The notes under the pieces: model-generated
What the model was told of the DNA's origin: nothing
Database searches by the model: none
What the model saw: the letters and a program-made list of their open reading frames with translations, nothing else
NCBI RefSeq assembly: GCF_022179085.1
Contig: NZ_BPQE01000011.1
Span: forward strand, 372,001-436,000
DNA from: Methylobacterium aerolatum
Lineage (GTDB): Bacteria > Pseudomonadota > Alphaproteobacteria > Rhizobiales > Beijerinckiaceae
Direction of reading: 5' to 3'
Length of the DNA: 64,000 nt
Shown: one piece after another, positions 36,606 through 45,952 of the stretch
Position numbering within the stretch: position 1 is the first letter of the stretch
How the letters are laid out: the number at the start of each line of letters is the position of its first letter
Program-made: the position numbers and the translations under genes

Positions 36606-39600
36606 ATGACCCGCAAAGCGTCTTCGCAGTTCGATGGTTTCGATCCCGAGGTGATCGAGGCCGCCCGCGACGTCGCGAACCGTGCCGGCGTTCCCCTCGA
36701 GGCATGGATTGCCTCGGTGGTGCCGCAGTCCAACGTCGCGACCGTCGGAGAGGGCCGCCTGTTCGACACGTCCCCGCCCCGTTCGCGCTCGCCGTCCCCG
36801 ACCGGCCGGTCCGCCGCCGCCCGGGAGATCGCACGCACGGCCGCGGCGGAGACGGATGCCACCTTGAATCAGGGCTTCACGGCCATCGTCGACCGGCTCG
36901 ACGGCCTGGGCCGCTCGATCGAAGTTGAGCGCCGCGCCGAGCAGCGCCGCCTGGAGGAGATCGAGGCACGCATCGACCGCGCCCTGCACGAGGGCCCGGC
37001 CCAGCAGGTCACCGAGCGCCTCAGCGACATCGAGCGCCGCGTTGCCCAGCTCGGCGATCAGGTGACGACCCCGCGCCCGCCGGGCAAGCGCGGCAAGGTC
37101 GCCGCCGAGGAGATGCGTGAGGCGGTCGATGAGATCCGGCAGCGTCAGCGGGAGCTCGCCGGCCAGACGGCGCCGGCCGGCACCGTCGCCTCGCTGCATC
37201 ACAATCTCGCGCAGTCGTTCGGCACCGTGGCCGCGCCGCGCCGCGCCATCGGCCTACCGAACTACGTGGCCGAAGAGCTTCAGCGGGAGTGTGCCCGCCT
37301 GAGCGACGCCGTGAGCGCGCTGCCGACGGCGAGCGAGGCCGCCGCCCTGGAGAAGGCCGTCGCCGCCCTCTCCCACGAGATCGACGCGCAACGGGCGGAT
37401 GTGGCCGGTATCGACCTCGCCAGCCTCGCGACGCCGATCGAGACTATCGGCACCCGCATCGAGCGGATCGTCGCGGAAACCTCCACATACGATGACGTGC
37501 TGGCCGATCTCCGCCACCTCGCCGGTCGCCTCGACGTGGCCGCCGCCTTCGACGACGCGAGCGTCGAGGGTACGGCGTTGCACACGCTGACGAAGGCCCA
37601 TGCGGAGATCCAGGCGAAGGCCGCTCTCCTTGCCGCGCCGGAGCGCCTGAACCGCCTCGTCCCCACGGTCCAGGGACTGCGGTACACGGTGGCGCCGACC
37701 TTCGCGGTCGATCAGGACGAGGTCCGGGCGCTCCTCGACGGAGCGGAAGCGCCTGAGGCCCACATTGCAGTCGACGCCGTCTGCCGGGACATCGAGGGCG
37801 CCGTCGCGCGGATCCGCAGCCTCCGGGCCGAGGCGCAGGCTGCTGCCGAGTTCGCGGCCGCCGCAGCTGCCGAGGCCGCTGCCGCCTCACTCGCCGCAGC
37901 AGCGACGCCCGCGACGGAGTTCGGCGCGAACGACGTCGCCACCCTGCATGAGATGCTGCACAATCTCGCGGAGAAGGTGGACCGCGTCGGCGAGCGCGTC
38001 GGCAACGAGGGCCTCGATGCCCTCGAGCGCCAGGTCATGACCCTTGTTCACAAGATCGAGACGCCGCACGCCCTCGACCCGGCCCTGACCAGTCTTGAGC
38101 GGACGATGGCCGACCTGACGCAGCAGGTCGAAGCGCTGCGGGCGGTGGCCCCGAACGAGGAATCCATTGAGCGTGCGACTCGCACGGCCGTCACCGAGAC
38201 GCTCAAATCGGTGTCCTTTAACGCGGGCGGATCCGGCGGCGGCGATGTCGGCCTGCTCCGCGACAGCCTCGCGGACATGCAGGCCCGGCAGATCGCCTCC
38301 GACGAGCGCCTCGGCCTGAAGCTGGAGGGCGTGCAATCCGCCCTCGATCGCTTGGCCGACCGCCTCGGATCGAGCGAGCGCGCCGCCGCGTCCACGGCTC
38401 CGTCCCTCGACGAGCGATTGATGGCTTCGACGAGCGTCGAGGCGGCCCGTCCCGCCCTTCGGGCGACGATGCCCGACGTCGGGGATACGCCGCGGACCGA
38501 TCCCTTCGTCGAGGCGCTGCTGGTGTCGAGCCCCGGCGAGCCCGCTCCGGCTCCCGCGCCGGCCTCCGTCGCGGCCCCGGCTCCGCCGAAGAAGGCCGAG
38601 CCCGCCGCCACCGACGCCGACATCAAGACGAGCTTCATCGCCGCAGCCCGCCGGGCCGCCCAGGCCGCCCAGGCCGAACTCGCCGCCGAGGGTTCCGCGG
38701 ATGGTCAGTCCCGCACCCGGCCATCCGTCGGCCAAGCGGACAGGGGCGAGGAGATCAAGGTCGCCGTGGCGAAGTCCGCCGCGGTCGCGCCCACCGACAA
38801 GGCTTCGTCCGGCGACGACGCGTGGCCCGAAAAGTCGTGGCTCGACAAGGCGATCGGCGCCAAGGGCGTGACTGCCAAGACTCCTGTCGGCAAGGGTGCC
38901 GCCGGCAAGTCGGCCAAGGGTGCCGAGCCCAAGTCCGTCACCGTGAAGACGATGGACTCAGCCTTCGACATCAAGATCACGGACACCAAGGCCGCCGACG
39001 CGAGGATTGCGGACGTCAAGGTCGCTGAGGCCCGTACTGCCCGCAGCGGTGCCGAGCGCAACCGCAAGCCGCTCCTTCTCGGCCTCGCCGCCGTCGTGCT
39101 GAGCCTCGGTGCCATCGGCCTGCGCTCCAGCGGCGACGATCCGCTGCCGCAGCTCGCCGCGGCCCCCGAATCGGCTCCCCAGCAGACGGCGCAGCCCGAG
39201 AAGATCCAGGAGGCGCAGCGTGCGGCCGAGGCGCCCGCCGCCCCTGCCGCCACCGACATGCAGAAGACCGCCGGGAACACGGCGCCGACGGATCAGAACG
39301 CCGGCCAAGCGCCCGCCGCCAAGGCCCCCGAGGCTCCTCCGGCCCCGGCCAAGGTCTCGCTTCCCTCGATCGCCGGGATGTCCGGCCTCGCGGGGGACCT
39401 CGCCAACCTGCCGCCGGCCTACGAGCGGCTGAAGCAGGCGGCCCTGGCGGGCGAAGGCAATGCGGTGTGGGAACTCGCCGTGCGCCTCGGCGACGGACGG
39501 GGGATGCCCCGCGATCTCGCCCTCGCCGCCAAGGTGTTCGAGCGCATCGCCACCGCCGGCTACGCCCCTGCCCAGTACAAGCTCGGCGCCCTCTACGAGA

Positions 39601-40112
39601 AGGGCACCGGCCTCACCCGCGACCTCGCCCAGGCCAAGCTGTGGTACGGCCGGGCGGCCGAGCAGGGCCATGCCCGCGCCATGCACAATCTCGGCGTGAT
39701 CTACGCCGAGAATCCCGGACCCAACGGCAAGCCCGATTTCGTCTCCGCGGCGACGTGGTTCCGCCAGGGTGCCGAGCACGGCGTGAAGGACAGCCAGTAC
39801 AACATCGCCGTGCTCTACGCCCGCGGCCTCGGCCTGACCCAGGATCTCGTCCAGTCCTACGCGTGGTTCAATGCCGCCGCGGCGCAGGGCGACGACGACG
39901 CGGGGAAGAAGCGCGACGACGTCGGCTCGAAGCTGAGCGCGCCCGATCTCGCCCGCGCCAAGAGCCTCGCGGCGTCCTTCAAGCCCCGCAAGCTCGATCC
40001 CTTCGTGAACGAGCCCCTGGCGTTCCCGGACGGTTCAGCGGCGATGTCCCTCATGGGGGCGCCCGCGCCGAGCACAGCCGGCTTCGTCCAGCCGGGCCGC
40101 AAGGCGATCTGA
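36606..40112 (+). CDS. PodJ-like polarity/localization protein with Sel1 repeats
   Basis: The protein has 1168 residues. The N-terminal tip FDPEVIEAARDVANRAGVPLEAWIASVV matches alphaproteobacterial PodJ/Sel1-type proteins. A long Ala/Glu/Arg-rich coiled-coil region spans roughly residues 80-630. An Ala/Lys/Pro-rich linker follows, then one membrane helix (LLLGLAAVVLSLGAIGL, about 818-835), a Pro/Ala periplasmic spacer, and C-terminal Sel1-like TPR repeats at about 930-1115 (ALYEKGTGLTRDLAQAKLWYGRAAEQGHARAMHNLGVIY). This cytoplasmic coil, helix, periplasmic Sel1 order is that of PodJ of Caulobacter, which marks a cell pole. Polar scaffolding is therefore inferred. Confidence 0.88.
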   Translation: MTRKASSQFDGFDPEVIEAARDVANRAGVPLEAWIASVVPQSNVATVGEGRLFDTSPPRSRSPSPTGRSAAAREIARTAAAETDATLNQGFTAIVDRLDGLGRSIEVERRAEQRRLEEIEARIDRALHEGPAQQVTERLSDIERRVAQLGDQVTTPRPPGKRGKVAAEEMREAVDEIRQRQRELAGQTAPAGTVASLHHNLAQSFGTVAAPRRAIGLPNYVAEELQRECARLSDAVSALPTASEAAALEKAVAALSHEIDAQRADVAGIDLASLATPIETIGTRIERIVAETSTYDDVLADLRHLAGRLDVAAAFDDASVEGTALHTLTKAHAEIQAKAALLAAPERLNRLVPTVQGLRYTVAPTFAVDQDEVRALLDGAEAPEAHIAVDAVCRDIEGAVARIRSLRAEAQAAAEFAAAAAAEAAAASLAAAATPATEFGANDVATLHEMLHNLAEKVDRVGERVGNEGLDALERQVMTLVHKIETPHALDPALTSLERTMADLTQQVEALRAVAPNEESIERATRTAVTETLKSVSFNAGGSGGGDVGLLRDSLADMQARQIASDERLGLKLEGVQSALDRLADRLGSSERAAASTAPSLDERLMASTSVEAARPALRATMPDVGDTPRTDPFVEALLVSSPGEPAPAPAPASVAAPAPPKKAEPAATDADIKTSFIAAARRAAQAAQAELAAEGSADGQSRTRPSVGQADRGEEIKVAVAKSAAVAPTDKASSGDDAWPEKSWLDKAIGAKGVTAKTPVGKGAAGKSAKGAEPKSVTVKTMDSAFDIKITDTKAADARIADVKVAEARTARSGAERNRKPLLLGLAAVVLSLGAIGLRSSGDDPLPQLAAAPESAPQQTAQPEKIQEAQRAAEAPAAPAATDMQKTAGNTAPTDQNAGQAPAAKAPEAPPAPAKVSLPSIAGMSGLAGDLANLPPAYERLKQAALAGEGNAVWELAVRLGDGRGMPRDLALAAKVFERIATAGYAPAQYKLGALYEKGTGLTRDLAQAKLWYGRAAEQGHARAMHNLGVIYAENPGPNGKPDFVSAATWFRQGAEHGVKDSQYNIAVLYARGLGLTQDLVQSYAWFNAAAAQGDDDAGKKRDDVGSKLSAPDLARAKSLAASFKPRKLDPFVNEPLAFPDGSAAMSLMGAPAPSTAGFVQPGRKAI

Positions 40113-40287
40113 TCGGCGCTTCCCGGCTCCCCGGCGCCCTCGCCGGAGGAGACCGGGGAGGCACAGCGCCGCGCCCGGCGATCTGACCTTGACCGCACGC
40201 GCCGGATGCGAGACGCCTCCAGGCCTTGTGCGGTCGGTCCGGTCCGGAAGTCGCGGTCCTGTGGTCGCGCGCGAATCCGGAGGTCGG

Positions 40288-40725
40288 ATGGCACGCCTTC
40301 ACACGGTCCCGCGGAGCGCCATCGTCCTCGGTGTCGCGGGGTTGATCCCCTTCCTGGGATTTGCCGCCCTGTCCGTCTCGGGAAGCGATGGCGGCCTCGG
40401 CAATATTGGTCTGTCGCCGCGCACGATGCTGTCGGCCTACGGCGCCGTGATCGCGTCGTTCCTCGGGGGAATCCGCTGGGGCGCCGCCGCCGCCCGTGGC
40501 ACCGGCAACGGCGACTATTTCATCGCCATCGTCCCGTCCCTCGTCGCCTGGGCCGCCATGGCGTTCCCGGCCCCCTGGGACCTGCGCATCCTGGGCGTGC
40601 TGGTGCTGGCCTGGGGATTGATCGACCAGGATCTGACCCGGCGCGGATTAGCGCCGTCGTGGCTCGCGAAGCTCCGCCTCGTGCTCTCGGGCGTCGCCGG
40701 GGCCGCCCTGCTCGTCGCCGCCTGA
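40288..40725 (+). CDS. DUF3429 family membrane protein
   Basis: The protein has 145 residues from an ATG with GGAGGT upstream. There are about four membrane segments: SAIVLGVAGLIPFLGFAAL, AYGAVIASFLGGIRWGAAAA, AIVPSLVAWAAMAFPAPW, and LVLSGVAGAALLVAA. The IASFLGGIRWG block and GLIPFL start are typical of DUF3429, an uncharacterised inner-membrane family. A distant in-frame TTG at 40189 is an unlikely start. The gene lies between the PodJ-like gene and the convergent icd. Confidence 0.85.
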   Translation: MARLHTVPRSAIVLGVAGLIPFLGFAALSVSGSDGGLGNIGLSPRTMLSAYGAVIASFLGGIRWGAAAARGTGNGDYFIAIVPSLVAWAAMAFPAPWDLRILGVLVLAWGLIDQDLTRRGLAPSWLAKLRLVLSGVAGAALLVAA

Positions 40726-40822
40726 GCCGGCGCCGCGTATCCCGGCCCGGCGCTGGGACCCGGGGGCGACGCCCCCGGATGACCCGGATCGAAGGGGCGC
40801 CCCGCCGAGGGGCGCCCGGCGA

Positions 40823-42037
40823 TCAGACGGCCATCGCCGCCTTCAGGTTCTGGTCCACCTTGTCGAGGAAGCCGGTGGTGGAGAGCCACTTCTGGTCCGG
40901 CCCGACGAGGAGGGCGAGGTCCTTGGTCATGTGACCGGCCTCGACCGTGTCGACGCAGACCTTCTCCAGCGTGGCCGAGAACTTCGCCAACTCGTCGTTG
41001 CCGTCGAGCTTGGCGCGGTGGGTCAGGCCGCGGGTCCAGGCGAAGATCGAGGCGATGGAGTTCGTGGAGGTCTCACGGCCCTTCTGGTGCTCGCGGAAGT
41101 GGCGCGTCACGGTGCCGTGGGCGGCCTCGGCCTCCACGGTATTGCCGTCCGGCGTCATGAGCACGGAGGTCATCAGGCCCAGCGAGCCGAACCCCTGCGC
41201 GGCCGTGTCGGACTGCACGTCGCCGTCGTAGTTCTTGCAAGCCCAGACATAGCCGCCCGACCACTTCAGGCAGGAGGCGACCATGTCGTCGATCAGGCGG
41301 TGCTCGTAAGTCAGGCCGAGGGCCTTGAACTTGCCCTCGAACTCCTCCTCGTACACTTTCTGGAACAGGTCCTTGAAGCGGCCGTCATAGGCCTTGAGGA
41401 TGGTGTTCTTGGTGGACAGGTACACCGGGTACTTGCGCGCGAGGCCGTAATTCATCGAGGCGCGGGCGAAGTCGATGATCGACTGGTCGAGGTTGTACAT
41501 CGACATGGCGACGCCGGCCTCGGGGAACTTGAACACCTCCTTCTCGATGACCGTGCCGTCGTCACCCTCGAACTTGATGGTGAGGCGGCCCTTGCCGGGC
41601 ACCTTGAAGTCGGTGGCGCGGTACTGGTCGCCGTAGGCATGGCGGCCGATGACGAAGGGCTGCGTCCAGCCGGGGACGAGGCGCGGCACGTTCTTGCAGA
41701 TGATCGGCTCGCGGAAGATCACGCCGCCGAGGATGTTGCGGATGGTGCCGTTGGGCGAGCGCCACATCTCCTTGAGCTTGAACTCCTCGACGCGAGCCTC
41801 GTCCGGCGTGATGGTGGCGCACTTCACGCCGACGCCGTGGCGCTTGATCGCCTCGGCGGCATCCACCGTCACCTTGTCGGCCGTGGCGTCACGGTGCTCG
41901 ACACCGAGGTCGTAATACTCGAGATCCACGTCGAGGTAGGGGTGGATCAGCTTGTTCTTGATCTCGGCCCAGATGATCCGGGTCATCTCGTCGCCGTCGA
42001 GTTCGACGACCGGGTTCGCTACCTTGATCTTCGCCAT
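40823..42037 (-). CDS. icd: NADP-dependent isocitrate dehydrogenase
   Basis: The protein has 404 residues, of the homodimeric eukaryotic-like subfamily that also occurs in Rhizobiales. It oxidatively decarboxylates isocitrate to 2-oxoglutarate. Landmarks are [46 protein letters not shown], the metal/substrate block [30 protein letters not shown], and [19 protein letters not shown] for the cofactor site. The ATG at 42037 is the family start; upstream in-frame codons to 42112 are not homologous. Its 2-oxoglutarate product is also the end point of the hexarate pathway encoded 27 kb away. It converges with the DUF3429 gene. Confidence 0.97.
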   Translation of the reverse strand: MAKIKVANPVVELDGDEMTRIIWAEIKNKLIHPYLDVDLEYYDLGVEHRDATADKVTVDAAEAIKRHGVGVKCATITPDEARVEEFKLKEMWRSPNGTIRNILGGVIFREPIICKNVPRLVPGWTQPFVIGRHAYGDQYRATDFKVPGKGRLTIKFEGDDGTVIEKEVFKFPEAGVAMSMYNLDQSIIDFARASMNYGLARKYPVYLSTKNTILKAYDGRFKDLFQKVYEEEFEGKFKALGLTYEHRLIDDMVASCLKWSGGYVWACKNYDGDVQSDTAAQGFGSLGLMTSVLMTPDGNTVEAEAAHGTVTRHFREHQKGRETSTNSIASIFAWTRGLTHRAKLDGNDELAKFSATLEKVCVDTVEAGHMTKDLALLVGPDQKWLSTTGFLDKVDQNLKAAMAV

Positions 42038-42210
42038 GGGCCGTGTGCCTTTATCGCGTGCTGTCCTCGGGGGCACGGCATGCAAGGGCCGTGCGGACGC
42101 GCCCGGCGACATAGCAAGGGGTTGCGCGCGGCGGAAGGCTCAGCCTGTCATCCGCCTCCGGTCGTAACGCCCCCCTCGACGCGGCGGGCGCCGCCGTGCC
42201 AGAGGGCGGC

Positions 42211-42984
42211 ATGGCGCGCGAATCCGATGAGAAGGCCCTGGAATTGCCGGCGGGCATCGCCCCCGCCGTCATCCTGGTCGAGCCGCAACTTGCCGAGAAT
42301 ATCGGCATGACCGCCCGGGCCATGGCCAATTTCGGGCTGTCCGAGCTGCGCTTGGTCAATCCGAAGAACGGCTGGCCGAAGAAGGGTGTACGCGAGGCGG
42401 CCTCGGGCGCGACCCATGTCCTCGACGGGGCGACGGTCTTCCCGACAGTGGCGGAGGCCCTCGCCGACCTGAACTTCGTGCTGGCCACCACCGCCCGCGA
42501 GCGCGGGCAGATGAAGCGCGTGTTCTCGCCGGAGGAAGGCATGGCCGAGGTCTGCGCCCGGCCCGGCCAGCGAATCGGAGTGATGTTCGGGCGGGAGAGG
42601 GTCGGGCTGTCAAACGACGAGGTGTCGCTCGCCGACGCCATCGTCACCTTCCCCGTCTCGCCGGACTTTCCGTCCCTCAATCTCGCGCAGGCCGTGCTCC
42701 TCGTCGGCTACGAGTGGCGGCGGGCGAGCGGCCGGGCCCTGCTTCCCTTCGCGGGCGAGATGCAGACGCCCCCGGCCAGCCGGGAGGCGCTGATCGCCCT
42801 GTTCGGCAAGCTGGAGGCGGCCCTCGACGCCGCCGGCTTCTACCCGCCCGAGAAGCGCGACGGCATCGCCCGGAACATGCGCGACATGCTCCACCGCATG
42901 GCCATGACCGAGCAGGACGTCCGCACGTTCCAGGGCGCCCTGAAGGCCGTGAGCCGGGCGATGAAGACCGGTGGCGCGGGATGA
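42211..42984 (+). CDS. SPOUT-family tRNA/rRNA methyltransferase (TrmJ/LasT type)
   Basis: The protein has 257 residues from an ATG with AGAGGG upstream. The SPOUT knot motifs are ILVEPQLAENIGMTARAMANFGL (motif 1), GVMFGRERVGLSNDE (motif 2), and PVSPDFPSLNLAQAVLLVGYEW (motif 3). The C-terminal extension is helical (FYPPEKRDGIARNMRDMLHRM), as in TrmJ, which makes 2'-O-methyl at tRNA position 32. Annotation as TrmJ is likely but the family contains close relatives of unknown target. It is divergent from icd. Confidence 0.9.
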   Translation: MARESDEKALELPAGIAPAVILVEPQLAENIGMTARAMANFGLSELRLVNPKNGWPKKGVREAASGATHVLDGATVFPTVAEALADLNFVLATTARERGQMKRVFSPEEGMAEVCARPGQRIGVMFGRERVGLSNDEVSLADAIVTFPVSPDFPSLNLAQAVLLVGYEWRRASGRALLPFAGEMQTPPASREALIALFGKLEAALDAAGFYPPEKRDGIARNMRDMLHRMAMTEQDVRTFQGALKAVSRAMKTGGAG

Positions 42985-43005
42985 GGCGTCGTCGTCCGCT
43001 GGATC

Positions 43006-43130
43006 CGTGGCCGATCGGCTCGAGCCCCACCCGTCGACGGATCCCGGTCGTCATGACGGGCGAAGCGATCCAGAAGCGCGCACCGTTCGGAGGCGTCCCG
43101 CGGGCCCGGATGGGTTCGGCTCGCGCTGGC
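43006..43130 (-). repeat. Intergenic repeat family, copy B, with REP-like fragments
   Basis: Positions 43006-43062 read on the minus strand match copies A and C (GACGACCGG, GATCC, GGGTGGGGCTCGA, CCGATCGGCCACGG). Next to it, 43057-43130 carries degenerate arms GCGAAGCGATCCAG and GGATGGGTTCGGCTCGCG of the palindrome at 34302-34393. It fills the gap between the methyltransferase gene and the small gene at 43353. Confidence 0.5.
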
Positions 43131-43170
43131 GAGGACGCAGGCGCGTGAGTGAGCGTCGGCGGCCAGGGTT

Positions 43171-43353
43171 CTAGCCCATCTCCGGCGGCTTGCCGCCGCC
43201 GAAGCATCGGCCGACGGCTTCCCAGAAGGCGTCCTGCTCCTCCTGCGTGCAGCGCTCGACGCGGGCACGGACCATGGCCAGCCCGGCCACCGCATCGGCG
43301 CTGGCGGCGACCTCGTCCTCGGTCGGCGTGACCCTGCGATCGTTGTCGTCCAT
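43171..43353 (-). CDS. Small acidic protein, 60 residues
   Basis: The sequence runs MDDNDRRVTPTEDEVAASADAVAG, then a helix with VRARVERCTQEEQDAFWEAVGRCF and a short GGGKPPEMG tail. GGGAGG lies 9 nt before the ATG, a strong ribosome binding site, and the composition is protein-like. It is divergent from ccmA. No family or function is recognised; two Cys residues are present. Confidence 0.6.
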   Translation of the reverse strand: MDDNDRRVTPTEDEVAASADAVAGLAMVRARVERCTQEEQDAFWEAVGRCFGGGKPPEMG

Positions 43354-43473
43354 CGGTCATCCTCCCTCGTCGAACAAGCGCGTGAGACGGCGCGGCTGTT
43401 CCGTCCGGCCGCACAATCGGGCATGGAAGCGCGCCGGCCGCTCCGCCGACCGGCGGGATCCAACGGGGGATGT

Positions 43474-44121
43474 GTGCGGCTCGACGTCGACAATCTGGCC
43501 TGCCGCCGCTCCGGCCGCCGCATCTTCGCCGGGCTGACTTTCGCGCTGGAGCCCGGGGGCGCGCTGGCCGTGACGGGACGGAACGGCGCGGGCAAGTCCA
43601 GCCTCCTCGCCATCCTGTGCGGTCGCCTGCGGCCGGATGCGGGGCGGATCACCGTCGTGGGTGTCGGCGAGGCGACCCTGCCGGAGTGCCTGCATGCGGT
43701 CGGCCATCGTGACGGGCTGAAATCCGCGCTGACGGCGGGCGAGAACCTGACCTTCGCCCGCGACCTCCTCGGCGCGGCGCGCCTGACGCCGCGGGATGCC
43801 CTGGAGCGCATGGGGCTGGGCCACGCCCACGATCTGCCGGTGGCGTATCTCTCGGCGGGGCAGCGGCGGCGCGTGGCGCTGGCCCGCCTCCTCGTCTGCG
43901 CCCGTCCGCTCTGGCTCCTCGACGAGCCGACGGCGGCCCTCGATGTCGCCTCGCAGGAGGTGCTGGCCAGGCTGATGGCCGAGCACCGGGCCGGGGGCGG
44001 GCTCGTCATCGCCGCGACCCACCAAGCCCTCGGGCTCACCGACGCGATGGAACTGCGGATCGAGCCGAGCGGCGGTGAACCCGCGCCCCCTGCCGACGAG
44101 GGCCTGGAGGATTGGACGTGA
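43474..44121 (+). CDS. ccmA: Cytochrome c maturation ABC transporter ATP-binding protein
   Basis: The protein has 215 residues from a GTG with GGGGGA upstream; the longer frame from 43423 is not homologous. It is a haem-exporter-type ABC ATPase with Walker A GRNGAGKSS (Lys 41), signature YLSAGQRRR at about 131, and Walker B LWLLDEPTAALD. With CcmB and CcmC it frees the haem-CcmE chaperone for cytochrome c maturation. The frame overlaps ccmB by 4 nt (GTGA), so the two are translationally coupled. ccmC, ccmD and ccmG are not downstream; a foreign-looking cassette follows instead. Confidence 0.92.
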   Translation: MRLDVDNLACRRSGRRIFAGLTFALEPGGALAVTGRNGAGKSSLLAILCGRLRPDAGRITVVGVGEATLPECLHAVGHRDGLKSALTAGENLTFARDLLGAARLTPRDALERMGLGHAHDLPVAYLSAGQRRRVALARLLVCARPLWLLDEPTAALDVASQEVLARLMAEHRAGGGLVIAATHQALGLTDAMELRIEPSGGEPAPPADEGLEDWT

Positions 44122-44786
44122 CGCGCGCCATCCTCGCCCTGCTCGCCCGCGACCTACGGCTCGCCTCCCGCGTCGGAGGCTCGGGCGCCCTGTCGCTCGT
44201 GTTCTTCCTGATGATCGTCGCGCTCGTGCCCTTCGCGCTGGGGCCCGACCTCAACCTGCTGTCGCGGATCGGCCCGGCGATTCTCTGGCTGTCCGCCGTG
44301 CTCGCGACGCTGATCGGCCTCGACCGGCTTTTTCAGGCCGACGAGGAGGACGGCTCCCTCGACCTGATGACCGCCGCGCCCGTGCCCCTCGAAGGCGTGG
44401 TGCTCGCCAAGGTCGTCGCCCACTGGCTGACGACGGGCCTGCCGCTCACGCTGGCCTCGCCCCTGTTTGGCCTCCTCGTCGCCCTGGACGGCACGGCCAT
44501 GGCCTCCACCGCCGCGACGCTCGCCGTAGGCACGCCGGCCCTGAGCTTCATCGGCGCCGTGGGCGCCGCGCTGACCGCCTCAATCCGCCGGGGCGGGCTG
44601 ATTCTCGCGGTGCTGGTGCTGCCGCTGATGATCCCGACGCTGATCTTCGGCGTCTCCGCCGCCCAGGCGGCCACCGGGGGAACGGTGCCGTTCCTCGTGC
44701 CGCTGGCGGTGCTGGCGGGGCTGACCCTCATCGCCGCCGTCGTCGGAACGGTGGCCGCGGCGGCGGCGTTGCGGTGGCCGGAATAA
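44118..44786 (+). CDS. ccmB: Haem exporter membrane protein
   Basis: The protein has 222 residues, the usual length, with six hydrophobic segments. Landmarks are LARDLRLASRVGGSGALSLVFFLMIVALVPFALG, the GLDRLFQADEEDGSLDLM loop typical of CcmB, LPLTLASPLFGLLVALDG, and VLPLMIPTLIFGVSAA. The GTG at 44118 overlaps the ccmA stop; a TTG at 44112 is possible. It is the membrane partner of CcmA in cytochrome c maturation. About 120 nt after its stop, gene orientation flips and GC falls. Confidence 0.93.
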   Translation: MTRAILALLARDLRLASRVGGSGALSLVFFLMIVALVPFALGPDLNLLSRIGPAILWLSAVLATLIGLDRLFQADEEDGSLDLMTAAPVPLEGVVLAKVVAHWLTTGLPLTLASPLFGLLVALDGTAMASTAATLAVGTPALSFIGAVGAALTASIRRGGLILAVLVLPLMIPTLIFGVSAAQAATGGTVPFLVPLAVLAGLTLIAAVVGTVAAAAALRWPE

Positions 44787-44908
44787 GACCCAGCCGCTGG
44801 GGGGCATCCCAAAGCGTATTCCGGCGAAGGTAAGGCCGGTTCGTCGCAGGACTGCAAGTGACAACAAGCATTTAGAGGCGCCGGTCTGATGCAGTCAGGC
44901 CGGCGGCC

Positions 44909-45181
44909 TTAGCACGACGACGTCGTCTCATCGGATGCTCGATCGAAAGCAGACTCACGGAGGATTTGTAGCAAGTCTTCATATCCTTCCTCGATGTCTT
45001 CGGTCCCCGTGAACCTCGATATCTCGACGCGCCCGTCTTCGAAACACTCGATTTCCAAACGCATCCCGACCAACGTTGCGTCGACCCTGATCGTATCAGG
45101 CCGATCCCTTGCCAGCCTGAAAGAGATTCTCGCCCGTTCAAGTGCTCCGATTACTTCAAAAATTGTAGACTTCTGCGTCAT
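44909..45181 (-). CDS. Small acidic protein, possible immunity protein
   Basis: The protein has 90 residues from the ATG at 45181, which has GAGG five nucleotides upstream; a GTG at 45208 is less well placed. It is alpha/beta in pattern: STIFEVIGALERARISFRL, DTIRVDATLVGMRLEIECFEDGRVEISRF, then TGTEDIEEGYEDLLQIL. It is strongly acidic overall, as immunity proteins of polymorphic toxins often are, and comes last in the three-gene cassette. No named Imm family is recognised. Base and codon use are less GC-rich than in ccmB. Confidence 0.55.
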   Translation of the reverse strand: MTQKSTIFEVIGALERARISFRLARDRPDTIRVDATLVGMRLEIECFEDGRVEISRFTGTEDIEEGYEDLLQILRESAFDRASDETTSSC

Positions 45182-45244
45182 GAATTCCTCAGCGGCTCGA
45201 AATGACACCCAGCCTTCGCTTGTATCCGTATCGGGAGGATCGGT

Positions 45245-45949
45245 TTAGGGCATGGTCTCAAGGGGAAACGGCGTCGAAGTCCAGTAGCGCTCGAGCTTCG
45301 TTCCTATCACCTCGCGCTGTTCCCATTCGTGCAGGAGCTTTGCGAGAGTCGCGCGGTCCCCACCCATGAGCGGATCCTCGACCCGGCACCATTCATCGTA
45401 ACAAGGGTGGTCCGGCCATATATGCGGAACTCGACGTTGAACTTGGTCGGTATCACAGGATCGCCAAAGCCTCTGCGCCTCGGGTATGTCACCGCACGCC
45501 GCCGTCATCAGGGCTCGCCAAGGCACCCATGCTGCAATCGGAAAATACTCGTGATTAAACACGAACTCGATCGTCTTCTCGAAGGTGTCGAGGGAGTCGA
45601 AAAGGGGTATGACCTCCGCTTCAATCTGATCTGCGAAATCCTCCGCCATCGTTGGATCATCAACTTCGAACAACCCGCCTTGACCTTTGGGTTTGAAACG
45701 CGTCGAGCGACCCACCAAGCCCCAGGATCGCCCTAGGCCAATACCGGAACGCCTATCGGGCTCGCACATGATGTTGATCCGCCACTCCACGCAGAAGTAG
45801 CCTTGTCTGTCTCGATTCTCGAGAACCACCAGTTTGCTGCAATGCTCCGTAGGTGCGTAGAGGAGGACACGCGGAGTAAGCGGAACGAAACGTGGATGTC
45901 TCGCCCTTAAACCAGAGATCACTTTACGAACGGCAGCTCGATAGCTCAT
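45245..45949 (-). CDS. Unknown protein, probable immunity or partner protein
   Basis: The protein has 234 residues, no signal or membrane segment. A region KLVVLENRDRQGYFCVEWRINIMC followed by GLGRSWGL and VPLFDSLDTFEKTIEFVF has the strand-then-helix layout of small DUF4304-like proteins, but the likeness is weak. The C-terminal half is Trp-rich and mainly helical. The ATG lies 3 nt after the stop codon of the toxin-like gene, so the two are certainly co-transcribed. Position right behind a putative nuclease suggests protection. Identity remains unknown. Confidence 0.6.
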   Translation of the reverse strand: MSYRAAVRKVISGLRARHPRFVPLTPRVLLYAPTEHCSKLVVLENRDRQGYFCVEWRINIMCEPDRRSGIGLGRSWGLVGRSTRFKPKGQGGLFEVDDPTMAEDFADQIEAEVIPLFDSLDTFEKTIEFVFNHEYFPIAAWVPWRALMTAACGDIPEAQRLWRSCDTDQVQRRVPHIWPDHPCYDEWCRVEDPLMGGDRATLAKLLHEWEQREVIGTKLERYWTSTPFPLETMP

Positions 45950-45952
45950 AAT

